NCBI GenBank assembly: GCA_937773555.1 | Contig: CALJVT010000002.1 | Location: 432,501-496,500 of the forward strand | Length of the DNA: 64,000 nucleotides | Source: an uncultured Pseudomonadales bacterium | GTDB lineage: Bacteria > Pseudomonadota > Gammaproteobacteria > Pseudomonadales > Balneatricaceae | Direction of reading: 5' to 3' | Shown here: in pieces, positions 35,404-44,291 of the stretch | Layout of the letters: every line of letters begins with the position of its first letter | Numbering within the stretch: position 1 is the stretch's first letter | Program-made: the position numbers and the translations under genes | The notes under the pieces: model-generated | Database searches by the model: none | Seen by the model: the letters and a program-made list of their open reading frames with translations, nothing else | What the model was told of the DNA's origin: nothing

Positions 35404-36414
35404 ATGAAACTACTTCGACAACTCACCGGCGTAGCGATGGCGTGCACATTATTAAGTGGTTCCGTTGCTGCACAAGAAATGACCTTCTTCCGTATTGGTA
35501 CAGGCGGTGCTGGAGGCACTTACTTCCCCATTGGTGGCATCATTGCTAACGCGATATCTAATCCACCGGGATCGCGCGCCTGTGATAAAGGTGGTAACTG
35601 TGGTGTGCCAGGATTAGTGGCTATGGCTCAATCTACCAATGCCTCAGCGCACAACGTAAATGCAATCCAGGCGGGTCAAATGGAAGCAGGTTTGTCGGGT
35701 GCTGCCACCTTGCATTATGCCTATAACGGTGTCGGTAAATACGAAGGCAATGCCAAACCAGACCTGCGTATTATTGCTAACCTATACCCCGAGGACCTAC
35801 ATTTGGTATTGCCAAAGGGTAAGACGTTGTCTGGCTTGAGTGCCCTCAAGGGTAAACGGGTAGGTATTGCACAAGCTGGATCTGGTACGCAAATCGCTGT
35901 TGAGTTGATCATAGCTGATCATGATGTCAACCGTGGCAACATTGACGAAGCTGAATTGGGCAATAATCAAAGTGCGGAACGCCTCGCTGATGGTCAATTA
36001 GATGCTTACTTTTACGCAGCGGGTACCCCAGTTGCAGCCATGATTCAGTTGGACAATACTAAAGGTATGGAGCTGTATTCTTTTACCGATGCCGAAGTTA
36101 AGCAAGCTAATAAATCTGTACCTTACTACATCCCATCGTTTATCCCTAAAGGCACTTACGCAGGTGTTAACTACGATGTAAATACCGTTGCAGTAAGTGG
36201 CATTTTTGTGACCAACGCAAATCAGGATGAAGAGTTGATCTATCAAATAACTAAAGCTATGTGGTCTAAAACTTCTCGTAAGTTGCTTGATAATGGTCAT
36301 GCCAAGGGCAAAGTTATAACCATTGAAACTGCTTTGGATGGAGTGGCGGGTATTGGTGTGCCATTGCATGCAGGTGCCGAGCGTTTCTACCGTGAAATGG
36401 GATTACTAGATTAA
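35404..36414 (+). CDS. TAXI-family TRAP transporter solute-binding protein
   Basis: 336 residues with a signal peptide (about 1-23, ending VAAQE). FFRIGTGGAGGTYFPIGGII is the TAXI family N-terminal signature, and GLSALKGKRVGIAQAGSGTQ a further one. It binds an organic solute in the periplasm and delivers it to the fused permease encoded next. A strong hairpin with a T-run separates the two genes, so this gene is probably expressed more than the permease. Confidence 0.94.
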   Translation: MKLLRQLTGVAMACTLLSGSVAAQEMTFFRIGTGGAGGTYFPIGGIIANAISNPPGSRACDKGGNCGVPGLVAMAQSTNASAHNVNAIQAGQMEAGLSGAATLHYAYNGVGKYEGNAKPDLRIIANLYPEDLHLVLPKGKTLSGLSALKGKRVGIAQAGSGTQIAVELIIADHDVNRGNIDEAELGNNQSAERLADGQLDAYFYAAGTPVAAMIQLDNTKGMELYSFTDAEVKQANKSVPYYIPSFIPKGTYAGVNYDVNTVAVSGIFVTNANQDEELIYQITKAMWSKTSRKLLDNGHAKGKVITIETALDGVAGIGVPLHAGAERFYREMGLLD

Positions 36415-36455
36415 CCTAGGGCTAATGTAGGCCTCGCATTGTTCTAATGTGCTTT

Positions 36456-36486
36456 TGGGCCGCCTTTTTAAGGCGGCCCATTTTTT
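36456..36486 (+). terminator. terminator/attenuator between TRAP binding protein and permease
   Basis: 11-base stem TGGGCCGCCTT with its complement, loop TTT, then TTTTTT. It should end most transcripts after the binding-protein gene, with partial read-through into the permease. Confidence 0.92.
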
Positions 36487-36515
36487 CATGAACTTTCCCA
36501 TTGGAATTGACCATC

Positions 36516-38747
36516 ATGCAACTTGACACAAAAATAGACAATAGGGCTCTAGAGGAACTGGAAAAGAAATATGATAGCGCCCTAAATCTGCGTGATAATG
36601 GCCCCAGCTTGAGGCGGTTTGTTTATCTAGCAACATTATTATTTGCACTCTATCATTTTTGGACTGCAGGTTTTGGCACACCTGTAGACTATGTACATAT
36701 GGGAATCCATTTATCAGGCTTATTCTTTTTTATCTTTGTGGGTTTCCCCTTATTAAAAACAACTTCAGCATTACAGTATAAAGGCCCTTCTATTTGGGCG
36801 CCGGGCAATGTGCCTCTGTATGACTGGGCTATTATGCTTTTGGCCATTATTGCATCGCTATTTTTGTGGTATAGCTGGCGTGGTTTTGATGTGTTTGGCA
36901 TACAAGTTGCTGAACAAACTATGCGTCAAGGCAACCCCAGTACAATTGATGTGGTACTTGGCAGTTTCTTGATCCTAGCGGTGTTAGAAATTACTCGGCG
37001 TACCATTGGTTTCGTGTTGCCAATGATTATTTTGGTATTTGCAGGATATGCGCTTTTAGGGCCTTATATTCCTGTACAAATCTTGCGTCATCCCGGTGTT
37101 GATTGGTATCAATTCGTTAACAACATGTACTTCCCCTCAGAGGGCATATTTGGGGTTACTTTGTGGGTTGTTTCAACAGTGGTATTTCACTTTGTGCTCT
37201 TTGGTGTGGTCGCTCAACGAATGGGCCTAGGACAATTTTTTGTTGACAATGCCATGATATTGGCCGGCCGGTATACTGGTGGCCCAGCCAAGGTTTCTGT
37301 TGTTTCCTCTGCCTTTTTTGGTACTATTTCGGGCTCGTCAATTGCTAACACGGTATCTACTGGATCGCTCACTATTCCGAACATGAAAAAGATGGGTTAC
37401 CCAGCCCATTTTGCTGGCGGCGTTGAAGCTGCATCCAGTGCCGGGGGACAAATTACGCCACCTATCATGGGTGCAGCTAGCTTTTTAATGGCCGAATATT
37501 TAGAAGTCCCTTATACAACCATTGTGATTGCCGCCATTGTTCCTGCCCTGATGCACTACATTGGTGTTATGTCTATAGTGCATTACACAGCCAAACGACT
37601 AGGCTTGCCTACTTATACAAAGGAACAATTGCCAAAATTTGTCCAAGTGTGGCGCGAAGGCTGGTACACCATCATTCCATTGGTGGCTTTGCTTTTAGTA
37701 TTGTTTAGTGGGTATTCCCCTAACATGGCTGCCTTTATTGGCTTAGCCTTGTGCGTTGTGGTTGGCTTTTGTGGGTTAGACAAGCCGCTAACGCTGCTTG
37801 TTCCCTTTGCCTTATTGACTTATATATTTTGGAAAGCATCGGCCTACTCTGGCGGAGGCTATAGCCCTAGTGTGGCTGGTGTATTAGCGGCTTTGACTTT
37901 AATAGGTACTCTCCACCGTAACAAACTGCAAAGTTTTCGAGCCTTGTTTGATAGCTTTAATGTAGGGGTACAATATGCCCTTGCCGTAGGAGCTGCATGT
38001 GCAGCCGTAGGCATTGTTGTTGGTGTTATTAACACCACGGGTATTGGCTTTCGCTTAGGTTTTATGGTGACCGGAAGTGCTGCTGATATGGCCAGTTGGC
38101 TGGCGCCATTATTGGACTGGACGAGCATAGAGGCTTTCTCCCAAAGCGCGTTACAACAGTTTTTGTCGTTAGTGTTAATTGCCATCGCCTGTATTCTGAT
38201 GGGCGCTGGATTGCCCACAACAGCGCTATATATTATGTTGGTTGCTGTAGCCCAACCCGCGCTGTCAAACCTAGGTGTGCCACCCTTAGCTACTCACATG
38301 TTTGTGCTCTACTACGGTGTAATTTCAGAAATTACTCCACCGGTTTGTGCATCGGCCTATGCCGCTGCAGGCATTGCAGGAGCCAATCCATTTCGCACAG
38401 GTATGAGTGCATTCAGTTTGGGCTTGGGTAAATTGTTAGTACCTATGGTGTTTGTATATGCACCGACCATGCTGATTGTGCTGCCGGAGTACTTCACTCT
38501 TGGGTCATTCTTGCAGGTATCCATTACTTGCGCTTTAGGAGTGTTTGTTATTGCCACGGCCGTATCCGCTTATTTTATGGCACCATTGCGCCATGTTTGG
38601 CGCTTATTAATGGCACTTGGCGGCTTGTTGTTAGTAGCACCAAGCGGCAACTCTGACTTGGTAGGTTTATGTATAGTTGCACTTGTCTTCACTCAGCAAT
38701 GGCTCTCTTTAAAAAAGGAATCTAAAAGTGTCGCACACTTTAGCTAG
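36516..38747 (+). CDS. TRAP transporter permease, fused small and large subunits
   Basis: 743 residues from the ATG at 36516; the TTG 15 bases upstream is less likely. About sixteen or more membrane helices. The segments FFGTISGSSIANTVSTGSLT and GVEAASSAGGQITPPIMGAA are conserved in the DctM part of fused TRAP permeases of the TAXI class. It is a sodium- or proton-driven importer using the binding protein at 35404. Its 3' end overlaps the next gene by 20 bases. Confidence 0.94.
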   Translation: MQLDTKIDNRALEELEKKYDSALNLRDNGPSLRRFVYLATLLFALYHFWTAGFGTPVDYVHMGIHLSGLFFFIFVGFPLLKTTSALQYKGPSIWAPGNVPLYDWAIMLLAIIASLFLWYSWRGFDVFGIQVAEQTMRQGNPSTIDVVLGSFLILAVLEITRRTIGFVLPMIILVFAGYALLGPYIPVQILRHPGVDWYQFVNNMYFPSEGIFGVTLWVVSTVVFHFVLFGVVAQRMGLGQFFVDNAMILAGRYTGGPAKVSVVSSAFFGTISGSSIANTVSTGSLTIPNMKKMGYPAHFAGGVEAASSAGGQITPPIMGAASFLMAEYLEVPYTTIVIAAIVPALMHYIGVMSIVHYTAKRLGLPTYTKEQLPKFVQVWREGWYTIIPLVALLLVLFSGYSPNMAAFIGLALCVVVGFCGLDKPLTLLVPFALLTYIFWKASAYSGGGYSPSVAGVLAALTLIGTLHRNKLQSFRALFDSFNVGVQYALAVGAACAAVGIVVGVINTTGIGFRLGFMVTGSAADMASWLAPLLDWTSIEAFSQSALQQFLSLVLIAIACILMGAGLPTTALYIMLVAVAQPALSNLGVPPLATHMFVLYYGVISEITPPVCASAYAAAGIAGANPFRTGMSAFSLGLGKLLVPMVFVYAPTMLIVLPEYFTLGSFLQVSITCALGVFVIATAVSAYFMAPLRHVWRLLMALGGLLLVAPSGNSDLVGLCIVALVFTQQWLSLKKESKSVAHFS

Positions 38748-39990
38748 GCCTGGTGGACAAGATATTACTATCATTGGTGCTGGTATTATTGGCCTTTGCT
38801 CAGCAATTGAATTACTCCAAAAGGGGTTTCAAGTCACCATAGTCGACAAAGCAGAACCAGGGCAGGGAGCCTCATACGGTAATGCGGGTATTATTTCACC
38901 CTGGTCGATTGTGCCTCAATCGCTACCAGGGCTGTGGCGAAAAGTGCCTAACTGGCTACTGGACCCATTAGGCCCAGTCACCGTGTCACCGCGTTACCTG
39001 CCACGCATGGCCTATTGGGGTGCTCGGTTTTTGCTCCAAGGACGGCATACGCAAGTAGAAAAAAACTCCCAAGCTATGGCGAGTTTAATCAGTAATTGTA
39101 TTCCTTTATATCAGCAACTTCTTGCCGATACAGGAGCTCAAGACTTACTGCGTGACAGTTACTATGTGCATGCCTATCGCAATGAAAAAGATGCGGACCT
39201 AAACAGTTTAGACTATCAAATTCGCATCAAAAACGGTGCAGATATACAGCGCTACAATGGGCAACAACTAAGACAGCTAGAACCTGCGTTATCCACAGAT
39301 TTTGCTGCTGCAATTGTCATTAAAGGCCAAGCCCGGCTTACTAATCCTGGACGTTTGGGGCAGGTTTTAGCTAATAAAGTACAGCTTTTAGGTGGTAAGT
39401 TGATTCAGAGTCAAGTCAGCAGTGTTAGGCCCAATGTGAGTGGTGGTTGGGACTGTCTTTATGATGGAAAATCTCACCCATCTAGCCAGTTACTGGTGGC
39501 AGCAGGAGCCTGGTCGTCTGATTTGCTGCGCCCCCTGGGCATTAAAGTACTGATGGAAAATGAACGCGGGTATCATATTTCCTACCCTGATGTTGATATG
39601 CAGCTAAACAACTCTATTATGGATGCTGACATGAAATTCGTAGCTTCACAAATGGAAGATGGACTGCGCATTGCAGGCACTGCAGAATTTGATGATAAGA
39701 ATGCGCCTCCTAACCCTCAGCGGATAGCTGGCCTGGCCACCTTGGCTAATAAAATGTTTCCTGAACTAGGGCAATCCAATTTCCAATCATGGGTTGGTGT
39801 GCGCTCATCATTGCCAGATAGCTTGCCGTGTCTTGGCAAAGTGAAAGGGATGCCGGGTTTACATGTCGCTTTTGGGCACAGTCACTATGGCATGATGATG
39901 GCTCCTCAGTCAGCAAAACTAATAGCGCAGTTGATTACACATGAGATTGACCAGGAGCTGTTAAAAGATTTTCGTATCAACCGTTTTTAA
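38728..39990 (+). CDS. FAD-dependent D-amino-acid dehydrogenase-like oxidoreductase
   Basis: 420 residues beginning GTG at 38728 inside the end of the permease gene, with AGGAA upstream. The FAD motif is ITIIGAGIIGLCSAIELL, then GQGASYGNAGIISPWSI. The C-terminal GVRSSLPDSLPCLGKV and GHSHYGMMMAPQSAKLIAQL follow DadA-type proteins. It probably oxidises the imported amino acid or amine. It is followed after 9 bases by a racemase-like gene. A short duplicate of its 3' end occurs at 40756-40830. Confidence 0.9.
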   Translation: MSHTLARPGGQDITIIGAGIIGLCSAIELLQKGFQVTIVDKAEPGQGASYGNAGIISPWSIVPQSLPGLWRKVPNWLLDPLGPVTVSPRYLPRMAYWGARFLLQGRHTQVEKNSQAMASLISNCIPLYQQLLADTGAQDLLRDSYYVHAYRNEKDADLNSLDYQIRIKNGADIQRYNGQQLRQLEPALSTDFAAAIVIKGQARLTNPGRLGQVLANKVQLLGGKLIQSQVSSVRPNVSGGWDCLYDGKSHPSSQLLVAAGAWSSDLLRPLGIKVLMENERGYHISYPDVDMQLNNSIMDADMKFVASQMEDGLRIAGTAEFDDKNAPPNPQRIAGLATLANKMFPELGQSNFQSWVGVRSSLPDSLPCLGKVKGMPGLHVAFGHSHYGMMMAPQSAKLIAQLITHEIDQELLKDFRINRF

Positions 39991-39999
39991 AGGAAGAGT

Positions 40000-40725
40000 A
40001 TGAATAAGGCCTCTGGTGAGAAAAATATTTGTGGTGTCTCAATTGGCGTTTTAGCGCTTGAAAGTTACTTCCCTAAGCCACCAGGGCATATCAAAAATCC
40101 ATCCAGTCTGCCGTTCACAACCTGTTATGAAATATTGCGGGGTATCTCTGTGCCTGACCTGCTTTACCGCCCCACGCCAGCCATGGAAAATACTATTTTA
40201 GAGGCAGCTCTTTCACTTGAAATGCAAGGTGTTAAAGCGATTACTGGTTCGTGTGGCTTTTTGGCCTTGTATCAATCGGTATTGGTTAATACTGTGCAAA
40301 TTCCTGTATTTGCCTCAAGTCTCATACAGGTGCCTTTGGCGTACCAAATGACGGGGCAAAAGGTGGGGGTCATTACTGCTGACGCAACTGTTTTAAATAG
40401 CCACTACTTAAAAGCTGTAAGTGCCGACCATGTGCCAGTGGCTATTGCAGGTTTGCAGGATAGTGAGGAATTTGCCAGTGTAATACTGCATAATGAACGC
40501 AATAATATGGACCTTGAACTGGTCTTAGAAGAACTTCTAACGGTGGTTAGGGAGTTACTTGAAAACAATCCAGATATTGGTGCGCTGGTATTGGAGTGCA
40601 CAGACTTGCCGCCCTATGCCCACCGTTTGCAGGCTGAGTTTGGCTTGCCAATTTTTGATCTCACAACTCTTGCATGCATGGCGAACGACGTGGTTCAGCG
40701 TCAACCGTATAAGGGATTTACGTAA
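40000..40725 (+). CDS. aspartate/glutamate/hydantoin racemase-family protein
   Basis: 241 residues. Two catalytic cysteines are placed as in cofactor-free racemases: ITGSCGFLALYQ and LVLECTDLPPYA. GVLALESYFPKPPGH marks the N-terminus and GVITADATVL the middle. It probably interconverts the two enantiomers of the amino acid imported by the TRAP system, so that the DadA-like oxidase or the PLP lyase next to it can act. AGGAAGAG precedes the ATG. Confidence 0.82.
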   Translation: MNKASGEKNICGVSIGVLALESYFPKPPGHIKNPSSLPFTTCYEILRGISVPDLLYRPTPAMENTILEAALSLEMQGVKAITGSCGFLALYQSVLVNTVQIPVFASSLIQVPLAYQMTGQKVGVITADATVLNSHYLKAVSADHVPVAIAGLQDSEEFASVILHNERNNMDLELVLEELLTVVRELLENNPDIGALVLECTDLPPYAHRLQAEFGLPIFDLTTLACMANDVVQRQPYKGFT

Positions 40726-40755
40726 TGTCTGCTAGCTTCTTATGCTCGTTAGCCT

Positions 40756-40830
40756 TTAGCAAATCTAATTGCTCAGTTAATAGCACATGAGATTGGTAAA
40801 GAGTTGTTAAAAACTTTTCGTCTCTCATAA
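40756..40830 (+). pseudogene. 3' remnant of a DadA-like gene
   Basis: 25 codons reading LANLIAQLIAHEIGKELLKT and ending FRLS before a stop. They align with the last residues of the oxidoreductase at 38728-39990 (SAKLIAQLITHEIDQELLKD), 16 of 24 identical, and the DNA is also similar. No start or upstream part is left. It shows that a duplicated oxidase gene, or a recombination within one, once lay here. Confidence 0.75.
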
Positions 40831-40845
40831 ATCAGGACTTAACTC

Positions 40846-41856
40846 ATGCATAGCGTTTCACAACTGATATCAAAGTTTCCACGTGCTGAGCTAATCTCTT
40901 TGCCTACTCCTGTAGAACGCTTAGACCGAATGTCTAATAAATTAGGTATCGATCTTTGGATGAAACGTGATGATCTGACAGGACTCAGCTTTGGTGGCAA
41001 TAAAACACGCCAACTGGAGTATTACATTGGTGCTGCGGTAGAGAAAAAAGCACATACTATTTTAATTACGGGTGCTGTTCAGTCGAATTTTGTGCGTACA
41101 GCAGCTGCAGCAGCTGCAAAATTTGGAATGAAGTCCATTTTACAACTTGAGGAGAGAGTCCCAGACATGGGATCTATGTATTACTCCTCAGGAAACGTTT
41201 TGCTTAGTAATCTTTTGGATGTTGAACATATGTATTTTCCTGAAGGTGAAAATGAATCAGGAGCTGATGCGGCATTGGCAAAACGTGCAGCAGAGTTAGT
41301 AGCACATGGGCAAGTTCCATTTATTATTCCACTAGGGATTGACCACCCCCCACTCGGATCAGTTGGCTATGTTAAAGGCGGTGCTGAATTAGCCGATCAA
41401 ATGCCAGAATTTGATGTTGGGATTGTTCCCTCTGGCAGTGGCGCTACCCATGGTGGCTTGTTGACTGGTCTTCGCTTGTCAGGAATTAACAGTCCAATTT
41501 ATGGAATATGTGTGCGTCGGGATGCGGTACAACAAAAAAACAGAATGAACAGGCTCACTCAAAAATTAGCTGAACTGTTAGACATTGAGCGCCCATTTAA
41601 ACAAGAAGACATCCTTACTTGGGATGGTACCTTAGCGCCAGGTTATGGGCAGGTTGGCCAGAAATCGCTCTATGCTCTCAAATTGATGGCTCAAACTGAA
41701 GGCATAATGCTTGATCCTGTTTACACATCAAAGACGTTTGCAGGTCTTCTTGGATTACTCGAAGAGGGCCGGATTTTACCTGGTCAAAAGGTTTTAATGC
41801 TTCATACAGGTGGACTACCTGCCATTTTTAGTTATCAAGAAAGCTTGATAAATTAG
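40846..41856 (+). CDS. D-cysteine desulfhydrase/L-cysteate sulfo-lyase-type PLP enzyme
   Basis: 336 residues, tryptophan-synthase-beta fold. The PLP lysine is K53 in SFGGNKTRQLEYYIG, and AVQSNFVRTAAAAAAKFGM forms the loop binding the substrate carboxylate. VPSGSGATHGGL is the phosphate-binding loop. The family includes D-cysteine desulfhydrase, ACC deaminase and the cysteate lyase CuyA, which cannot be told apart by eye. A nearby YeiH-type exporter would fit a sulfite-releasing lyase. It follows the racemase after 120 bases. Confidence 0.85.
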   Translation: MHSVSQLISKFPRAELISLPTPVERLDRMSNKLGIDLWMKRDDLTGLSFGGNKTRQLEYYIGAAVEKKAHTILITGAVQSNFVRTAAAAAAKFGMKSILQLEERVPDMGSMYYSSGNVLLSNLLDVEHMYFPEGENESGADAALAKRAAELVAHGQVPFIIPLGIDHPPLGSVGYVKGGAELADQMPEFDVGIVPSGSGATHGGLLTGLRLSGINSPIYGICVRRDAVQQKNRMNRLTQKLAELLDIERPFKQEDILTWDGTLAPGYGQVGQKSLYALKLMAQTEGIMLDPVYTSKTFAGLLGLLEEGRILPGQKVLMLHTGGLPAIFSYQESLIN

Positions 41857-41910
41857 CACTACCTCATAACCAAAACTAAGCTGTGTTCGCTTCCAAATGG
41901 GAATATTTAC

Positions 41911-42981
41911 ATGAAAAGTTGGCCTCATCAAAATTTAACTGACTTACCACAGTGTCTAACGGGCCCATCAGCATGGCTTGGCAAAGATATGGCACGCAAC
42001 ACCCAAGCGTGGTTATACCACCTTACCACAGAAGATATTGTTGATTTGGAAAAGGCAGCTAACTCCTTTTTAAGCCTTGGTATTGATGTGGGTGAAATCA
42101 CTAAAGAGACCTTTCCTCTGTCCACTTTTCTCCCACATATTGATAGGTTAAGCAAAACACTCTTAAGGGGCGTTGGTGTGGAAGTTTTACGTGGCTTGAA
42201 TATATCAAATTACTCCCAAAAATTTACTGCAGCTATCTTCTGTGGGTTAGGTTCACACATAGGAAGAGCACGTTCGCAAAATTCTGATGGGCATATTTTA
42301 GGGCACGTACGTGACGTTGGGGCAGATGCCAATGACCCGAATAGCCGTATTTATCAAACCTGTGATCGTCAAACATTCCATACAGATAGTGCCGACGTGG
42401 TTGGCCTAGTGTGCATCAGAAAGGCAAAAGAAGGTGGGCGTTCTTTATTGGTGAGTGCTGAAACAATTTATAACCGCATGAAGGCAGAGCGCCCAGACCT
42501 ATTGGAAAAACTGTTTGATCCAATAGCAACAGATCGTCGAGGTGAAATTCCTGAAGGTGAAAAGCCATTCATGGAGATCCCTGTTTTAAGTTGGAATCAA
42601 GGCTATCTTACCGTTTTCTATCAAAGGCAATATATTGACAGTGCGCAACGATTTAGTGAAGCTATGGAATTAACCCCTAAGCATATTGAAGCACTAGATA
42701 TGTTTGATGCCTTAGCAAACGACCCTAACCTTTATTTTAGCATGCAGCTGGAACCCGGTGATATGCAATGGGTATATAACCATTCTCAGCTTCATGATCG
42801 TGCGGGGTTTTTAGACTGGCCCGACCCCACCAAGCGACGTCATTTAATGCGCTTGTGGCTGTCTATGCCTGATGACCGCCCATTACCAGAGTATTACAAG
42901 CAGCGTTATGGCTCAATTGAAATTGGCAATCGAGGTGGTATTATCACCAAAGAAACTAAATTGTATGCGCCATTGGATTAG
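41911..42981 (+). CDS. TauD/TfdA-type Fe(II)/2-oxoglutarate oxygenase
   Basis: 356 residues. The iron triad is visible: H157 and D159 in FHTDSADVVGL, and the distal histidine in NHSQLHDRAGF (H295), followed by an arginine-rich PTKRRHLMRLWL that binds 2-oxoglutarate. The region GHVRDVGADANDPNSRIYQT is conserved in a bacterial subgroup. It hydroxylates an organic acid or amine; taurine-like desulfonation is one possibility. It ends 6 bases before the flavoprotein gene, so the two belong to the same operon. Confidence 0.86.
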   Translation: MKSWPHQNLTDLPQCLTGPSAWLGKDMARNTQAWLYHLTTEDIVDLEKAANSFLSLGIDVGEITKETFPLSTFLPHIDRLSKTLLRGVGVEVLRGLNISNYSQKFTAAIFCGLGSHIGRARSQNSDGHILGHVRDVGADANDPNSRIYQTCDRQTFHTDSADVVGLVCIRKAKEGGRSLLVSAETIYNRMKAERPDLLEKLFDPIATDRRGEIPEGEKPFMEIPVLSWNQGYLTVFYQRQYIDSAQRFSEAMELTPKHIEALDMFDALANDPNLYFSMQLEPGDMQWVYNHSQLHDRAGFLDWPDPTKRRHLMRLWLSMPDDRPLPEYYKQRYGSIEIGNRGGIITKETKLYAPLD

Positions 42982-42987
42982 CCTGCT

Positions 42988-44202
42988 ATGAATACAATTC
43001 CCCATTGCCAATTAATCGGTACTGGCACTGCCGGACTTTGCTTTGTCATTGCGCTTGTTAATAAAGTCAAACAAGCACAAGGACCTAAAAAACTAAAATA
43101 CCAAGCTCTACTAGATTCGCTAATAGCAATCGAAGGTAATCACCAACCTGGTGGTGTGTTAGGTAATTATCAAATCAATGCCAATACTGACGCTGACGAA
43201 ATTGTCAGTTGCTTACTTGATGAAACACCATTCAGCAATTTGCGTGATTATTATTTACAACAGCCTGAAGTGCATCAACCATTGATAACGTTGCCCAAAG
43301 TGGGAAAGTTAATGCTTAAACCAATCGCCAATATAATTACCTCATTGTTGGGCGATAATTTGTTGCTCGATACACAGGTCACACGTATTGAAATCAGTAA
43401 AAATGAATGCAAAAGTTATGGCAGTCACGACCAGTTATTAGTACGTAGTCAAAAAATGGTTCTTTGTTGTGGTGGCAGAGAAGATTTATTAAAAGACCTC
43501 TTGCCATGGCGGCAAAAAACTGTTTTCACGGGCCCATTTTTACAGACGAAAGATGCCAGTTTACTACCTCATCAACAGGGTAGCATATTGATTGTCGGCT
43601 CTTCTCACAGTAGTTTCTCAGCGGCTTGGCGTTTGCTTAATGATCCAAGGCTATCATTGTATGCCAAAGGGAGAGATATAATCATGCTACAAAGAAACCC
43701 GTTGGTTAAACTTCGTTGTACTCCAGAATTTGCGCATCAAAATCAATTGCCTTTTGATGCCATCGATGACGTCTGTCCTGTCAACGGACTGGTTTACCGT
43801 AATGCAGGATTGCGCAAAGACGCCAAGGCGCTATATCTCCAAATAAAAAAAGGGACAGAAAAACGCGTACGTCTTGAACCCATGGCAGCAATCTCTGATG
43901 CGAAACATTTATTGGATGATGCCGCACTAATTATTCAGTGTACGGGGTTCCAAGCAAACCTACCTAAAATTAGTCTGAACGGAGTTACCCAAAAAGTAAG
44001 GCAGCGTTCAAATTTTGGCGAATTAAGTGACATTAAATCTGGAGCAGCAATACCTAACCTGTTTGGCTTCGGCTTGGGTATTCAAATCATTCCTGAAGGT
44101 GATTTTCGTGGAGAAAAAAGCTTTAATGGCAGCTCTGATGGTGTTTTGCCATACCCAAATGCTGTTGCACCTGTCATTATTGACCAATTAATACACGATT
44201 GA
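42988..44202 (+). CDS. FAD/NAD(P)-binding oxidoreductase, monooxygenase-like
   Basis: 404 residues. Two dinucleotide-binding motifs: CQLIGTGTAGLCFVIAL at the N-terminus and SILIVGSSHSSFSAAWRLL in the middle; LIIQCTGFQANLP is the second FAD/NADP contact. The order of the motifs recalls N-hydroxylating or Baeyer-Villiger type flavin monooxygenases, but the characteristic FxGxxxHxxxW is not evident. It is directly behind the 2-oxoglutarate oxygenase (6 bases), suggesting successive oxidation of one substrate. Confidence 0.7.
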   Translation: MNTIPHCQLIGTGTAGLCFVIALVNKVKQAQGPKKLKYQALLDSLIAIEGNHQPGGVLGNYQINANTDADEIVSCLLDETPFSNLRDYYLQQPEVHQPLITLPKVGKLMLKPIANIITSLLGDNLLLDTQVTRIEISKNECKSYGSHDQLLVRSQKMVLCCGGREDLLKDLLPWRQKTVFTGPFLQTKDASLLPHQQGSILIVGSSHSSFSAAWRLLNDPRLSLYAKGRDIIMLQRNPLVKLRCTPEFAHQNQLPFDAIDDVCPVNGLVYRNAGLRKDAKALYLQIKKGTEKRVRLEPMAAISDAKHLLDDAALIIQCTGFQANLPKISLNGVTQKVRQRSNFGELSDIKSGAAIPNLFGFGLGIQIIPEGDFRGEKSFNGSSDGVLPYPNAVAPVIIDQLIHD

Positions 44203-44291
44203 TTTAAATTAATCGTGCTATCTACGTATACCCAAGTGTATACCACAAAATACAGACATCAGTGACTGACATAATACCCGGACGCAACACC

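Noticed and set aside
37859-38431. Frames on both strands inside the TRAP permease gene
   Set aside because: They overlap a clear permease reading frame and have no independent support.
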